A program made the translations under genes and the position numbers. The notes below the pieces were generated by a model. The model was not told where the DNA came from. It was given only the letters and a program-made list of their open reading frames with translations, and did not search any database. A DNA stretch of 64,000 nucleotides from Christensenellaceae bacterium Phil10 (GTDB lineage: Bacteria; Bacillota; Clostridia; Christensenellales; CAG-917), in NCBI GenBank assembly GCA_001940895.1, contig MSGY01000023.1:1-64000 (forward strand). The letters run 5' to 3'. Below are positions 8,461-16,088 of the stretch, piece by piece. The stretch's first letter is position 1, and each line of letters starts with the position of its first letter.

Positions 8461-10081
8461 TCTGAAAAAATATTTTCCCGTTGCAAAGTCCTCGATCTTC
8501 CAACGAAATCAGTTGTACGTTAAGGCAAACGAAGATATTACTATCGATATTTACGAAGGCGAGACTATAGGACTCGTCGGGGAATCGGGTTGCGGAAAAT
8601 CTACTTTCGGTAGAGTAATTCTGCAACTTTACGACCAGACTGCCGGCGAAACGATGTATTATGGTCGCACACTTGCGGACGTAGCGCCCAAATACGTCGC
8701 GAAAACCTTGCTGCTTATTAATTTTTATTGCAAAAAGTATTCGAAAAAAAGAGCTCTTGCCGATAAACTTACGGCAGAGGTTAATAACGTCGGAGAGGAC
8801 GCTGCGGACTTCTTTCTTCTTCAGAAAAAGAATCTTGCCGTTGCGGAGGCTCAGACGGAGCTTGCGCATATAGTTAAGATAATCGGCGGGTTTTTTGCAA
8901 TCGACAATAAAAAAGAAGGCACGGTTCCTCTTTTGAAAATTTACCGCGAAAATCTTCGTCTCGTTAAGGCGAAAGAGAAAACGGAAAAATACCGTGCGTC
9001 CATTGATTTTCTTTCCGGAAAAGAGCCTAAAAAGAAGAAAGACGGTACAGTAATCAAGCCGGAGGATACAAAAAGATACAAATGGCTGCAGGAGAGTGTC
9101 GGGAAACTTGAAACATTACAGCGACAGATTTCCGACCGTATGGCGAATCTTAAGACGCAGCTTAAAGCCGTTAAAGAAAAATACGCCGATAACGAGGAGT
9201 TCAATAAATACGAAGCTATGCTCGACGACGGAATCGATCTTGCCCGTCTGACGTATTCGGAAATGCGTCCTCTTCGTCGCGATATACAGATAATTTTTCA
9301 GGATCCGTATTCGAGCCTTAATCCCCGTATGACGGTAGGACAGATTATCGAGGAAGGTCTTACTACTCACCGTTTCTTTAAACACGGCTCGAAGAAAATG
9401 AGAGAATATATCCTTCAGGTTATGCGCGAATGCGGTTTGCAGGACTATATGTTGCACAGATATCCCCATCAGTTTTCGGGCGGACAAAGACAACGTATTT
9501 GTATAGCGAGGGCGCTTGCCGTGCAACCTAAATTTGTTGTTTGCGACGAGTGCGTATCGGCGCTTGACGTGTCAATTCAGTCTCAGATTATTAATCTTTT
9601 GCAAAGCCTTAAAGAAAAAGATAATCTGACGTATCTGTTCATTTCGCACGATTTGTCGGTTGTAAAATATATTTCGGATAAAATCGGCGTAATGTACCTT
9701 GGAAATATAGTTGAATATGCCGATAAAGACGCGATTTTTTCAGACCCGAGACATCCTTATACCATTGCGCTTCTGAGTTCAATACCTACTACCGACATAG
9801 ACAGCCTCGAGAAAGAAAGGATTCTTCTCGAAGGCAATATACCGAGTCCCATTCGGCCTCCGTCAGGTTGTAAATTCCATACTCGATGCTATATGGCGTG
9901 CGATAAATGCGACAGGGTTCCGCCACCTCTCGTAGAAGTTGAACCCGGCCATTTTGTGGCATGTCACCGCCTTGAGCGAAAAATAGGCGAAAACGGAGAG
10001 TATCTGTTTGAGTTGCCGAAAATGGTGAAGAAAACCGTAAAACAGTCGGAAATCAAAAATGAGGAAGAAAAGGAAGATTAA
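8423..10081 (+). CDS. oppF: OppF-type ATPase with an inserted domain of about 190 residues
   Basis: This 552-residue ATPase is paired with OppD; the usual length is about 320-350. Walker A is GESGCGKST (53-61), the Q-loop is in IIFQDPYSSLNP (290-301), the signature is FSGGQRQRICIA (351-362), Walker B is FVVCDE (371-376) and the switch His is in ISHDLS (409). Between the strand GETMYYGRTLAD and LTYSEMRPLRRD there is an extra Lys/Glu-rich, mostly helical, coiled-coil-like segment (about 86-275). The C-terminal oligo_HPY Cys region is present. It starts at GTG 8423 after AAGGAGGAG, inside the oppD end. All catalytic motifs are intact, so it should be functional; the insert has no recognised family. 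Confidence 0.92.
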   Translation: MQNTKKKLLSISNLKKYFPVAKSSIFQRNQLYVKANEDITIDIYEGETIGLVGESGCGKSTFGRVILQLYDQTAGETMYYGRTLADVAPKYVAKTLLLINFYCKKYSKKRALADKLTAEVNNVGEDAADFFLLQKKNLAVAEAQTELAHIVKIIGGFFAIDNKKEGTVPLLKIYRENLRLVKAKEKTEKYRASIDFLSGKEPKKKKDGTVIKPEDTKRYKWLQESVGKLETLQRQISDRMANLKTQLKAVKEKYADNEEFNKYEAMLDDGIDLARLTYSEMRPLRRDIQIIFQDPYSSLNPRMTVGQIIEEGLTTHRFFKHGSKKMREYILQVMRECGLQDYMLHRYPHQFSGGQRQRICIARALAVQPKFVVCDECVSALDVSIQSQIINLLQSLKEKDNLTYLFISHDLSVVKYISDKIGVMYLGNIVEYADKDAIFSDPRHPYTIALLSSIPTTDIDSLEKERILLEGNIPSPIRPPSGCKFHTRCYMACDKCDRVPPPLVEVEPGHFVACHRLERKIGENGEYLFELPKMVKKTVKQSEIKNEEEKED

Positions 10082-10235
10082 AAAGACAGAGGAAGAAAAC
10101 GCCGAAACCGTGAAACCCGAAAAAAAGGATTGGGTTGCAATGTATATTGCAGCGATGTATACTCTGTTTTTGCCGTGCGTGCTGATTATTGCTTTTTTAG
10201 TAATCCTTGCCTTGCTTATTTTCAGGGTTATCTGA
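10059..10235 (+). CDS. small single-pass membrane protein at the end of the opp operon
   Basis: This ORF encodes 58 residues. The first 25 are highly charged (MRKKRKIKKTEEEN, then KPEKKDW), followed by one or two tightly packed hydrophobic stretches (MYIAAMYTLFLPCVLIIAF and LVILALLIFRVI). It starts inside the last codons of oppF (overlap of 23 bases) and its stop lies 4 bases before the operon terminator, so it fills the remaining operon space exactly. The ribosome site is weak (GTCGGA), and translation is probably coupled to oppF. No family is recognised; it may be a small accessory subunit. Confidence 0.5.
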   Translation: MRKKRKIKKTEEENAETVKPEKKDWVAMYIAAMYTLFLPCVLIIAFLVILALLIFRVI

Positions 10236-10239
10236 TAAG

Positions 10240-10266
10240 GGTCCGCATTAATGCGGGCCTTTTTTA
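10240..10266 (+). terminator. Rho-independent terminator of the opp operon
   Basis: The stem GGTCCGCAT/ATGCGGGCC (10240-10259, one G-T pair) is followed by a run of seven T residues. Confidence 0.85.
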
Positions 10267-10320
10267 TAGTCTTATAAAAGAAATTCACGTAAAACGTATG
10301 AATAACGAAGCCTCAAAACA

Positions 10321-10349
10321 TTTACAAGTCAACTAAAAATTGATAAAAT
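10321..10349 (+). promoter_or_regulatory. putative promoter of the M29 aminopeptidase gene
   Basis: TTTACA (10321-10326), a 17-bp spacer, TAAAAT (10344-10349), 29 bases before the start codon. Confidence 0.55.
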
Positions 10350-10377
10350 ATCTACGAAAAAACGAAAGGTGATAAGT

Positions 10378-11604
10378 ATGAAAAAAACCGTATTACAAAA
10401 TTATGCAAAACTAATCGTACGTAAAGGAATCAACGTTCAGAAAGGACAGGAAGTGAGGGTAAGAGCGTGTCTCGACCAGCCCGAATTCGTTAAAACAGTT
10501 GTGGACGAATGCTATAAAGCCGGGGCGGGAAAAGTCTGCGTTGAATGGGAATATCAGCCTATAGACAAATCCCATTATAAATACCGCTCGGAAAAAACTC
10601 TCACGCACGTGGAGAACTGGGAAGTCGAAAAATACAAACACTACGTGGAGGCGCGTCCGGCATACGTTTTTCTCGAGTCGGACGACCCCGACGGGCTTAA
10701 AGGCGTAAATCAACAGAAAGTAGCAAAAGCGCAGCAGGCGCGTTACAAGATATTCAAACCTTATAGAGATATGCTTGATAACCATTATCAATGGTGTATC
10801 GCCGCCGTAAGCGGTAAAGCGTGGGCAAAGAAGGTGTTTCCGGGAATCCGCGCAAGCCTGGCCGAAGAAAAACTATGGCAGGCAATTCTCAAAACCTCGC
10901 GCGCCGACGGCGCCGACCCGATAGAAGCATGGAACATTCATAACGCCGATATAAAATCGCGTTGCGATTATCTTAACTCTCTGAATATTAAGGAGTTGAG
11001 ATACAAATCTTCAAACGGAACCGATTTCAGAGTGGGGCTTATCGAAGGCGCAAACTTCCTCGGCGGCAAGGAAAAGACGCTCGAGGGCGTCGAATACAAT
11101 CCGAATATACCGAGTGAAGAAGTCTTTACTTCGCCGATGAAGGGAAACGCCGACGGAGTGGTTGTGGCAACAAGGCCTTTGTCGTATCGCGGAGAACTTA
11201 TCGAGAATTTCAGTATAACGTTTGAAAACGGCAAAGTTATTAAAGTCAGCGCGGAGAAGAACGAGGCATTGCTTGAGTCGATGATAAAAATGGATGAAAA
11301 CGCCTGTATGCTCGGCGAGTGTGCGTTGGTTCCTTTCGATTCGCCCATAAGAAATTCGGGCATCACGTTCTTCAATACGCTGTTCGACGAAAACGCGTGC
11401 TGCCACCTCGCGCTCGGACGAGGTTTTAACGAATGCCTTAAAGGTTACGAGAATATGACGTTCGACGAGTGTAAGGAAAAAGGAATAAACGACTCGTTGA
11501 TACACGTCGATTTTATGATAGGTTCGGAAGACCTCGATATCGACGCGGTAACGCGCGACGGAAAAACCGTTGCCATATTCAGGCACGGAAACTGGGCTTT
11601 CTGA
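10378..11604 (+). CDS. M29-family metallo-aminopeptidase (PepS/AmpS type)
   Basis: This cytoplasmic exopeptidase of 408 residues removes N-terminal amino acids from peptides, a fitting partner of the peptide importer upstream. Family-typical blocks are visible: the N-terminal NYAKLIVRKGINVQKGQEV, then GVVVATRPLSYRGELIENF, LGECALVPFDSPI, the metal-site region FDENACCHLALGRGF and the C-terminal IHVDFMIGSEDLDIDAV, which carry the expected Glu, His and Asp ligands of the two-metal centre. Length matches the family (about 410). ATG 10378 is preceded by AAAGGTGAT, a good ribosome site, better than the GTG three codons upstream. Confidence 0.9.
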   Translation: MKKTVLQNYAKLIVRKGINVQKGQEVRVRACLDQPEFVKTVVDECYKAGAGKVCVEWEYQPIDKSHYKYRSEKTLTHVENWEVEKYKHYVEARPAYVFLESDDPDGLKGVNQQKVAKAQQARYKIFKPYRDMLDNHYQWCIAAVSGKAWAKKVFPGIRASLAEEKLWQAILKTSRADGADPIEAWNIHNADIKSRCDYLNSLNIKELRYKSSNGTDFRVGLIEGANFLGGKEKTLEGVEYNPNIPSEEVFTSPMKGNADGVVVATRPLSYRGELIENFSITFENGKVIKVSAEKNEALLESMIKMDENACMLGECALVPFDSPIRNSGITFFNTLFDENACCHLALGRGFNECLKGYENMTFDECKEKGINDSLIHVDFMIGSEDLDIDAVTRDGKTVAIFRHGNWAF

Positions 11605-11676
11605 TGATAAAAACATAAGATAAACTATCTTTTATGACAGTTATTAGTATTCAAAAGATTATTAAAAGTACATTGT

Positions 11677-11901
11677 ATGACGCTTGACGAAGTAAAAATA
11701 AACCAGAATGCGGTAATCACGAAGGTGGGAGGCGAAGGCGCGTTGCGCGGTCGTCTTCTCGATATGGGGCTTATCCCCAAAACGGTGGTCAGCGTAATAA
11801 AATTCGCGCCGATGGGCGACCCGATTGAAATCAGACTGCGCGGTTACGAACTGACGATACGAAAAGAAGACGCCGCCATGATAGAGGTATCTTTATTATG
11901 A
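11677..11901 (+). CDS. feoA: ferrous iron transport protein A (FeoA)
   Basis: This is a 74-residue SH3-like cytoplasmic protein that works with FeoB. Family features are LRGRLLDMGLIPKTVVSVIKFAPMGDP, then IRLRGYELTIRKEDA. It overlaps feoB by 4 bases (ATGA), showing coupling. No Shine-Dalgarno sequence is visible before ATG 11677 (the preceding bases are AAAAGTACATTGT), so translation may be leaderless or weak. The 72-base gap upstream has no clear Fur-type box that I could recognise. Confidence 0.9.
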   Translation: MTLDEVKINQNAVITKVGGEGALRGRLLDMGLIPKTVVSVIKFAPMGDPIEIRLRGYELTIRKEDAAMIEVSLL

Positions 11902-13904
11902 AACTGGCGTTGATAGGCAATCAGAACTGCGGAAAAACCACTCTGTTCAATCAGCTTACGGGGTCAAATCAGCACGTAGGAAACTTCCCGGGAGTTACGG
12001 TTGATTCCAAATCGGGCGCTCTCAGAAAAAATCCCGATTGCATCGTCGTGGATTTACCGGGTATTTATTCGCTTCGGCCTTACACTAACGAAGAAATCGT
12101 AACGCGCGATTTTTTGCTTAACGAAAAGCCCGACGGCATTATAAACATTCTCGACGCAACAACGATAGAACGAAATCTTTATTTATCCACGCAACTCATG
12201 ACAATGGATATTCCTATGGTCATCGCGCTCAATATGATGGACGAAATGCGTGGCAACGGAGGGACTATCGACATAAAGAAGATGTCCGAAATGACGGGTT
12301 GTCCGGTCGTGCCCATCTCCGCGGCAAAAAACGAGGGCGTCGACGAATTGATAGACGTGGTTATTAAAACCGCAAAGGAAAAAATCAGGCCGAAAGTCAA
12401 AGACATTTGCGAAAGCGACAGTCCCGTACACCGTTCTCTGCATGCGGCGATGCATCTTATCGAAGACCATGCCGAGAGCGCGGGCATAGCCTGCCGTTTC
12501 GCGGCGATGAACCTTCTTACCACCGGCGGAGATTTTGCCGAAAGACTTAATCTCGACGAAAACGAAAAGGAACTTCTCGAACACGGTATAGTCGAGATGG
12601 AAAACGAGTCCGGCCTCGACCGCGACGCGTGCATAGCCTCGATGACGTACGATTTTATCGAGAAAGTCTCGCGCGAATGCGTTGTTAAACCTCACGAAAG
12701 CAAGGAGCGCAAAAAAAGCGAAAAGATAGATAAGGTGCTTACGAATAAATACGGGGCAATACCCCTGTTTATTCTTATAATGTTTGCGGTATATCTGCTT
12801 ACTTTTCAGGTAATAGGAAAATATATAAGCCTCGGCATCGGTCTTGGTATAGACAAGCTTTCCGAAGTCGTCGTGAACGGACTGACGGCATTCGGAACGA
12901 ATCCTGCGCTCGTCGATTTTCTCGAAAAGGGATTATTCGGAGGTCTCGGTGCGGTTATATCTCTTTTGCCGTACATAGTCGTTATGTTTATGTTTCTGTC
13001 TCTTCTCGAAGATAGCGGATATATGGCGAGAGTTGCGTTTATTATGGATAAACCGTTAAGAAAACTGGGATTGTCCGGCCGTAGTTTCGTGCCGATAATA
13101 GTCGGTTTCGGCTGTTCGGTGCCTGCGATAATGAGTACGCGCACGCTTTCTTCGGAACGCGATAAAAAGATGACGATAGGCATCATTCCGTTTATAAGTT
13201 GCTCGGCAAAAGCGGTGGTATATTCAGCCGTGGTGAGTTGCGGAATCTTTGCGTGGTGGCAACAGACGCTGATAATAATCGGGTTGTATCTTCTCGGTAT
13301 ACTTCTTGGCGTTCTGACGGCGTTTATATCGGGGAAACTCGTGTTCAAAGGGAAGCCCGTGCCGTTTGTAATGGAATTGCCCAATTATCGGCTGCCGTCC
13401 GTAAAGAGCGTTTTATTGCTTATGTGGGAAAAATCCAAGGATTTTCTCACGAGGGCGTTTACCGTAATTTTCCTTGCGACGCTCATCGTATGGTTTTTGC
13501 AGGCGTATAACAGTCGTATAATATTTATAACTGCAGAAACTTCGGATAACGTCAGCCTGCTTGAACATATAGGAAACTTTCTTGCCCCCGTATTCAAGCC
13601 CCTCGGAATGAACGACGGAAGAATCGTGTCGGCGCTGATTGCAGGATTTACCGCAAAGGAAGCGGTGGTAAGCACTATCGAGATGCTTGCGGGCGCCGGG
13701 GGTCTTAAAACCTTGTTCACGTCGGTTGCGTCGTATATCTCGTTTTTGGTGTTCGTGCTGCTTTATACACCCTGCGTGGCAACCGTTGCCACCATAAGAA
13801 AGGAGTTGGGGTCGGTATGGAAAACGGCGCTCGTCGTACTTTATCAATGCGGCGTAGCCTGGATTACCGCGTGCATTGTTTATCAGATTGCCGCCGCTTG
13901 CTGA
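11898..13904 (+). CDS. feoB: ferrous iron transporter FeoB
   Basis: This 668-residue inner-membrane Fe(II) transporter has an N-terminal GTPase. The G1 motif is GNQNCGKTT (residues 7-15), the switch region is NFPGVTVDSK, G3 is DLPGIYSL and G4 is NMMDE. A helical spacer follows to about residue 280. The membrane part begins near 285 and includes two Gate motifs (LEDSGYMARVAFIMDKPLRKLGLSGRSFVP and the later FTAKEAVVSTIEML segment) with the conserved Cys in GFGCSVPAIMSTRTL. Its length is typical of Gram-positive FeoB. It is followed within one base by the FeoB-associated gene. Confidence 0.95.
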   Translation: MKLALIGNQNCGKTTLFNQLTGSNQHVGNFPGVTVDSKSGALRKNPDCIVVDLPGIYSLRPYTNEEIVTRDFLLNEKPDGIINILDATTIERNLYLSTQLMTMDIPMVIALNMMDEMRGNGGTIDIKKMSEMTGCPVVPISAAKNEGVDELIDVVIKTAKEKIRPKVKDICESDSPVHRSLHAAMHLIEDHAESAGIACRFAAMNLLTTGGDFAERLNLDENEKELLEHGIVEMENESGLDRDACIASMTYDFIEKVSRECVVKPHESKERKKSEKIDKVLTNKYGAIPLFILIMFAVYLLTFQVIGKYISLGIGLGIDKLSEVVVNGLTAFGTNPALVDFLEKGLFGGLGAVISLLPYIVVMFMFLSLLEDSGYMARVAFIMDKPLRKLGLSGRSFVPIIVGFGCSVPAIMSTRTLSSERDKKMTIGIIPFISCSAKAVVYSAVVSCGIFAWWQQTLIIIGLYLLGILLGVLTAFISGKLVFKGKPVPFVMELPNYRLPSVKSVLLLMWEKSKDFLTRAFTVIFLATLIVWFLQAYNSRIIFITAETSDNVSLLEHIGNFLAPVFKPLGMNDGRIVSALIAGFTAKEAVVSTIEMLAGAGGLKTLFTSVASYISFLVFVLLYTPCVATVATIRKELGSVWKTALVVLYQCGVAWITACIVYQIAAAC

Positions 13905-13905
13905 T

Positions 13906-14118
13906 ATGAAAACGATTGACGTAATTCTGATAGTAATAGGCGCGCTGTGGATTATTGCGGCGATAATATATATTGTATATTCGAAGGTTAAGGGTCGGCC
14001 GTCGGTAGGATGCGGGGCATACTGCAATCACGACTGCGCTTCATGCGACAAAAATAAAAATAATCGGAAAAAGGGCGGAAAAAATAAAAAAAATCATTCC
14101 GATAAAAAGACGGATTAA
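13906..14118 (+). CDS. FeoB-associated Cys-rich membrane protein
   Basis: This 70-residue protein has one N-terminal membrane helix (about residues 4-26), then VGCGAYCNHDCASC, a four-Cys cluster, and a Lys/Asn-rich tail. This is the pattern of the small FeoB-associated proteins found after feoB in Clostridia, probably helping transport or redox handling of iron. ATG 13906 begins one base after the feoB stop. Its own stop codon lies in the loop of the operon terminator. Confidence 0.85.
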   Translation: MKTIDVILIVIGALWIIAAIIYIVYSKVKGRPSVGCGAYCNHDCASCDKNKNNRKKGGKNKKNHSDKKTD

Positions 14119-14131
14119 GCCGTCTTTTTTT
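14105..14131 (+). terminator. terminator of the feo operon
   Basis: The stem AAAAGACGG/CCGTCTTTT surrounds ATTAAG and is followed by more T residues. The stop codon TAA of the last gene lies in the loop. Confidence 0.85.
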
Positions 14132-14188
14132 ATATACAGCGCATTTTATGTTATTTATCGCACATAATAACGTAACTTCGGAGATAAT

Positions 14189-14614
14189 ATGAAACTGCTT
14201 GTAATTAACGGCGCCAACGTAAATATGCTGGGCGTTATCGACCCCGAAAAATACGGCACGGCCACATATAAAGACCTTGAGGAGCACGTAAAAGTCGTTG
14301 CGAAAAGCTATGAAATCGAAGCGGAAAATTTTCACAGCAATTCGGAAGGCGAGATAGTAGATAAAATTCAGTCGGCATACAAAAAATTCGACGGTATTAT
14401 AATTAATGCCGGTTCGTATCGTGATACCAGCGCGGCCATTCCCGACGCGCTTAAAGCCGTCGGTATTCCCGCGGTTTCAGTAAGACTTGACGAAGGTCCG
14501 GTGTCGGAAAGGACGTTTGAAGTTAACGAAATATACGAAGCCTCGTTTTCGGGCGAGGGATTTGTCAGCTATAAAAAAGCGGTCGAATTTTTCAGTCAGA
14601 AATCCAAAAACTAA
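14189..14614 (+). CDS. type II dehydroquinase-like protein lacking catalytic residues
   Basis: The 141 residues follow the AroQ fold from end to end: LLVINGANVNMLG, KYG, HSNSEGEIVDKIQ, IIINAGSYRDTSAAIPDAL and IPAVSVRLDE. Some active-site positions are kept (Asn10, Tyr22, Asn73). The essential Arg of the lid loop is Ile17, the His of the THTS motif is Asp79, and the Glu and catalytic His of the IEVH motif are Ser97 and Arg99. True dehydroquinate dehydratase activity is therefore unlikely. It may have another ligand or a binding role. The start ATG follows CGGAGATAAT. It stands between the feo operon and queH with no aro genes nearby. Confidence 0.75.
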   Translation: MKLLVINGANVNMLGVIDPEKYGTATYKDLEEHVKVVAKSYEIEAENFHSNSEGEIVDKIQSAYKKFDGIIINAGSYRDTSAAIPDALKAVGIPAVSVRLDEGPVSERTFEVNEIYEASFSGEGFVSYKKAVEFFSQKSKN

Positions 14615-14682
14615 ACAAATTTAATAAAATGTAGTTTTTTTTTATTACAAAAATATTTTTTTGTATTAAACACAATATACAT

Positions 14683-14711
14683 TTGACAAAAATTTTTTAA
14701 CTTATTAAAAT
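14683..14711 (+). promoter_or_regulatory. strong promoter placed for a leaderless queH mRNA
   Basis: TTGACA (14683-14688), a 17-bp spacer, TAAAAT (14706-14711). Transcription would start near 14718, leaving no room for a ribosome site before ATG 14723. Confidence 0.7.
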
Positions 14712-14722
14712 GTATGTTGAAT

Positions 14723-15340
14723 ATGGAAAAACGTAATTTCAACGCCGAAATGCTTGACGAAATAGCCCGGATTCCTTTAAATGAAAAACCCCGGTTATTG
14801 TTGCATTGTTGTTGCGGTCCTTGCGCGACGGCGGTTATAGAAAAGTTATTGCCGCATTTTGAAATTACGCTTTTTTATTATAATCCGAATACTTATCCGG
14901 AAAGCGAGTATCTGAAACGTTTTGAAACGCTTGAGAAATATGCTGTAGACGCCGGCCTGCACGTCGGCGTGATAAAGGCAGGATATCGGCCCGAGGAGTA
15001 TTTTGAAGCGATAAAAGGGTTTGAAGACACGTCGGAAGGCGGCGCACGTTGTTCGGCCTGTATAGAAATGCGGCTGTCGGCCACCGCCGATTACGCTGCG
15101 GCGAACGGTTTCGGGTATTTTGCTTCGACTCTTTCGGTAAGTCCGATGAAAAATCAGACCGTAATAAACGAGGCGGGGTTTCGTCAGGAGAAGCGTACGG
15201 GCGTAAAATATCTTGTCAACGACTTCAAAAAAAACGACGGCTATAAAAGAAGCGTCGAAATTTCAAGGGAATACGGTCTTTACAGACAAAACTATTGCGG
15301 ATGCGAAGCATCGCTAAAAGGGAGACTTAAAAATGGGTAA
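14723..15340 (+). CDS. queH: epoxyqueuosine reductase QueH
   Basis: QueH makes queuosine in tRNA by reducing epoxyqueuosine. The metal-cluster Cys residues are visible in LLHCCCGPCATAV near residue 30, in GGARCSACIEMRL, and in the C-terminal YCGCEASL. Between these lie the family blocks ITLFYYNPNTYPESEYLKR and STLSVSPMKNQ. The protein is 205 residues, normal for QueH. I prefer ATG 14723 to ATG 14714, because the promoter -10 box ends at 14711 and the mRNA should begin near 14718. It overlaps the next gene by 8 bases. Confidence 0.9.
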   Translation: MEKRNFNAEMLDEIARIPLNEKPRLLLHCCCGPCATAVIEKLLPHFEITLFYYNPNTYPESEYLKRFETLEKYAVDAGLHVGVIKAGYRPEEYFEAIKGFEDTSEGGARCSACIEMRLSATADYAAANGFGYFASTLSVSPMKNQTVINEAGFRQEKRTGVKYLVNDFKKNDGYKRSVEISREYGLYRQNYCGCEASLKGRLKNG

Positions 15341-15893
15341 TTCTTTAAATACCAAAAAGATGATGGCTAATTCGCTTAAAGAACTGATGCAGGAGATGCC
15401 GTTTTCAAAAATCACCATTGATAAAATTGTCAGTAATTGCGGTTTTAACCGTCAGACGTTTTACTATCATTTCAAGGATATAAAGGAACTTTTCGAGTGG
15501 CTTTATAAATTTGAAACGCAACAGGTCGTAGGCGATATCCGAAAACTTTCGACGAGCAATGCTATCGACGTAATTATGAGATATCTTTACGATAACAGGG
15601 TTATGACGCTTTCTGCGTTCAGAAGTCTCGGCCGCGAATATATCGAAAAGTTCATTTACGAAACAATTTACGACGCCGTTCACGACCAGGTAATACAGAA
15701 ATCGGTTTACGTAATAATCGATAACGATGATATCGAGTTTATCGCAAACTATTTTACAATTACATACGTTGCGCTTATGGTGCAGTGGCTTGAAAACGGA
15801 ATGAGTGAAGAAATCGATTCGTTTATTCACAGGGTGGGACGAATGATGCAGGGCGCGGTGGACGCCGCGGTGCAGAAAATGCGAAAAGAATAA
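15333..15893 (+). CDS. TetR/AcrR-family transcriptional regulator
   Basis: This 186-residue protein has an N-terminal DNA-binding domain: a first helix TKKMMANSLKELMQEMPF, then the HTH KITIDKIVSNCGFNRQTFYYHFKDIKELFEW, a classic TetR signature. The C-terminal ligand domain is helical, with the pattern of the DhaS-like group (a guess). It overlaps the end of queH by 8 bases and so is transcribed with it. The regulated genes are not known from context. Confidence 0.85.
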   Translation: MGNSLNTKKMMANSLKELMQEMPFSKITIDKIVSNCGFNRQTFYYHFKDIKELFEWLYKFETQQVVGDIRKLSTSNAIDVIMRYLYDNRVMTLSAFRSLGREYIEKFIYETIYDAVHDQVIQKSVYVIIDNDDIEFIANYFTITYVALMVQWLENGMSEEIDSFIHRVGRMMQGAVDAAVQKMRKE

Positions 15894-15961
15894 TTGCGAT
15901 AAAAACGCGGCGTTACCGAAGTTCCCACGGGGTTTTTCGGCAAGGCGCATATTCAAAGTCG

Positions 15962-15987
15962 GACGTGGCGTGGTGCCGCGTCTTTTT
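15962..15987 (+). terminator. terminator after the queH-tetR unit
   Basis: The stem GACGTGGC/GCCGCGTC (one G-T pair) encloses the loop GTGGT and is followed by five T residues. Confidence 0.8.
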
Positions 15988-16032
15988 ATGCACAAGAACC
16001 TTTTGTTACGGTTTACCTCTTTTTAAAAAATC

Positions 16033-16060
16033 GAGCCGTTCGGAAAATCACGAACGGCTC
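16033..16060. terminator. hairpin between convergent genes, best as minus-strand terminator
   Basis: GAGCCGTTCG (16033-16042) pairs with CGAACGGCTC (16051-16060). On the minus strand it is followed by GATTTTTT, so it would end the gene at 16089-17726; on the plus strand the T run is weaker. Confidence 0.7.
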
Positions 16061-16088
16061 TCGTTTTAATATTTTGACTTATCGCTTA

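Noticed and set aside
15894-16032. Additional small gene between tetR and the surface remnant
   Set aside because: Only a terminator and short stems are visible; no frame with a start signal.
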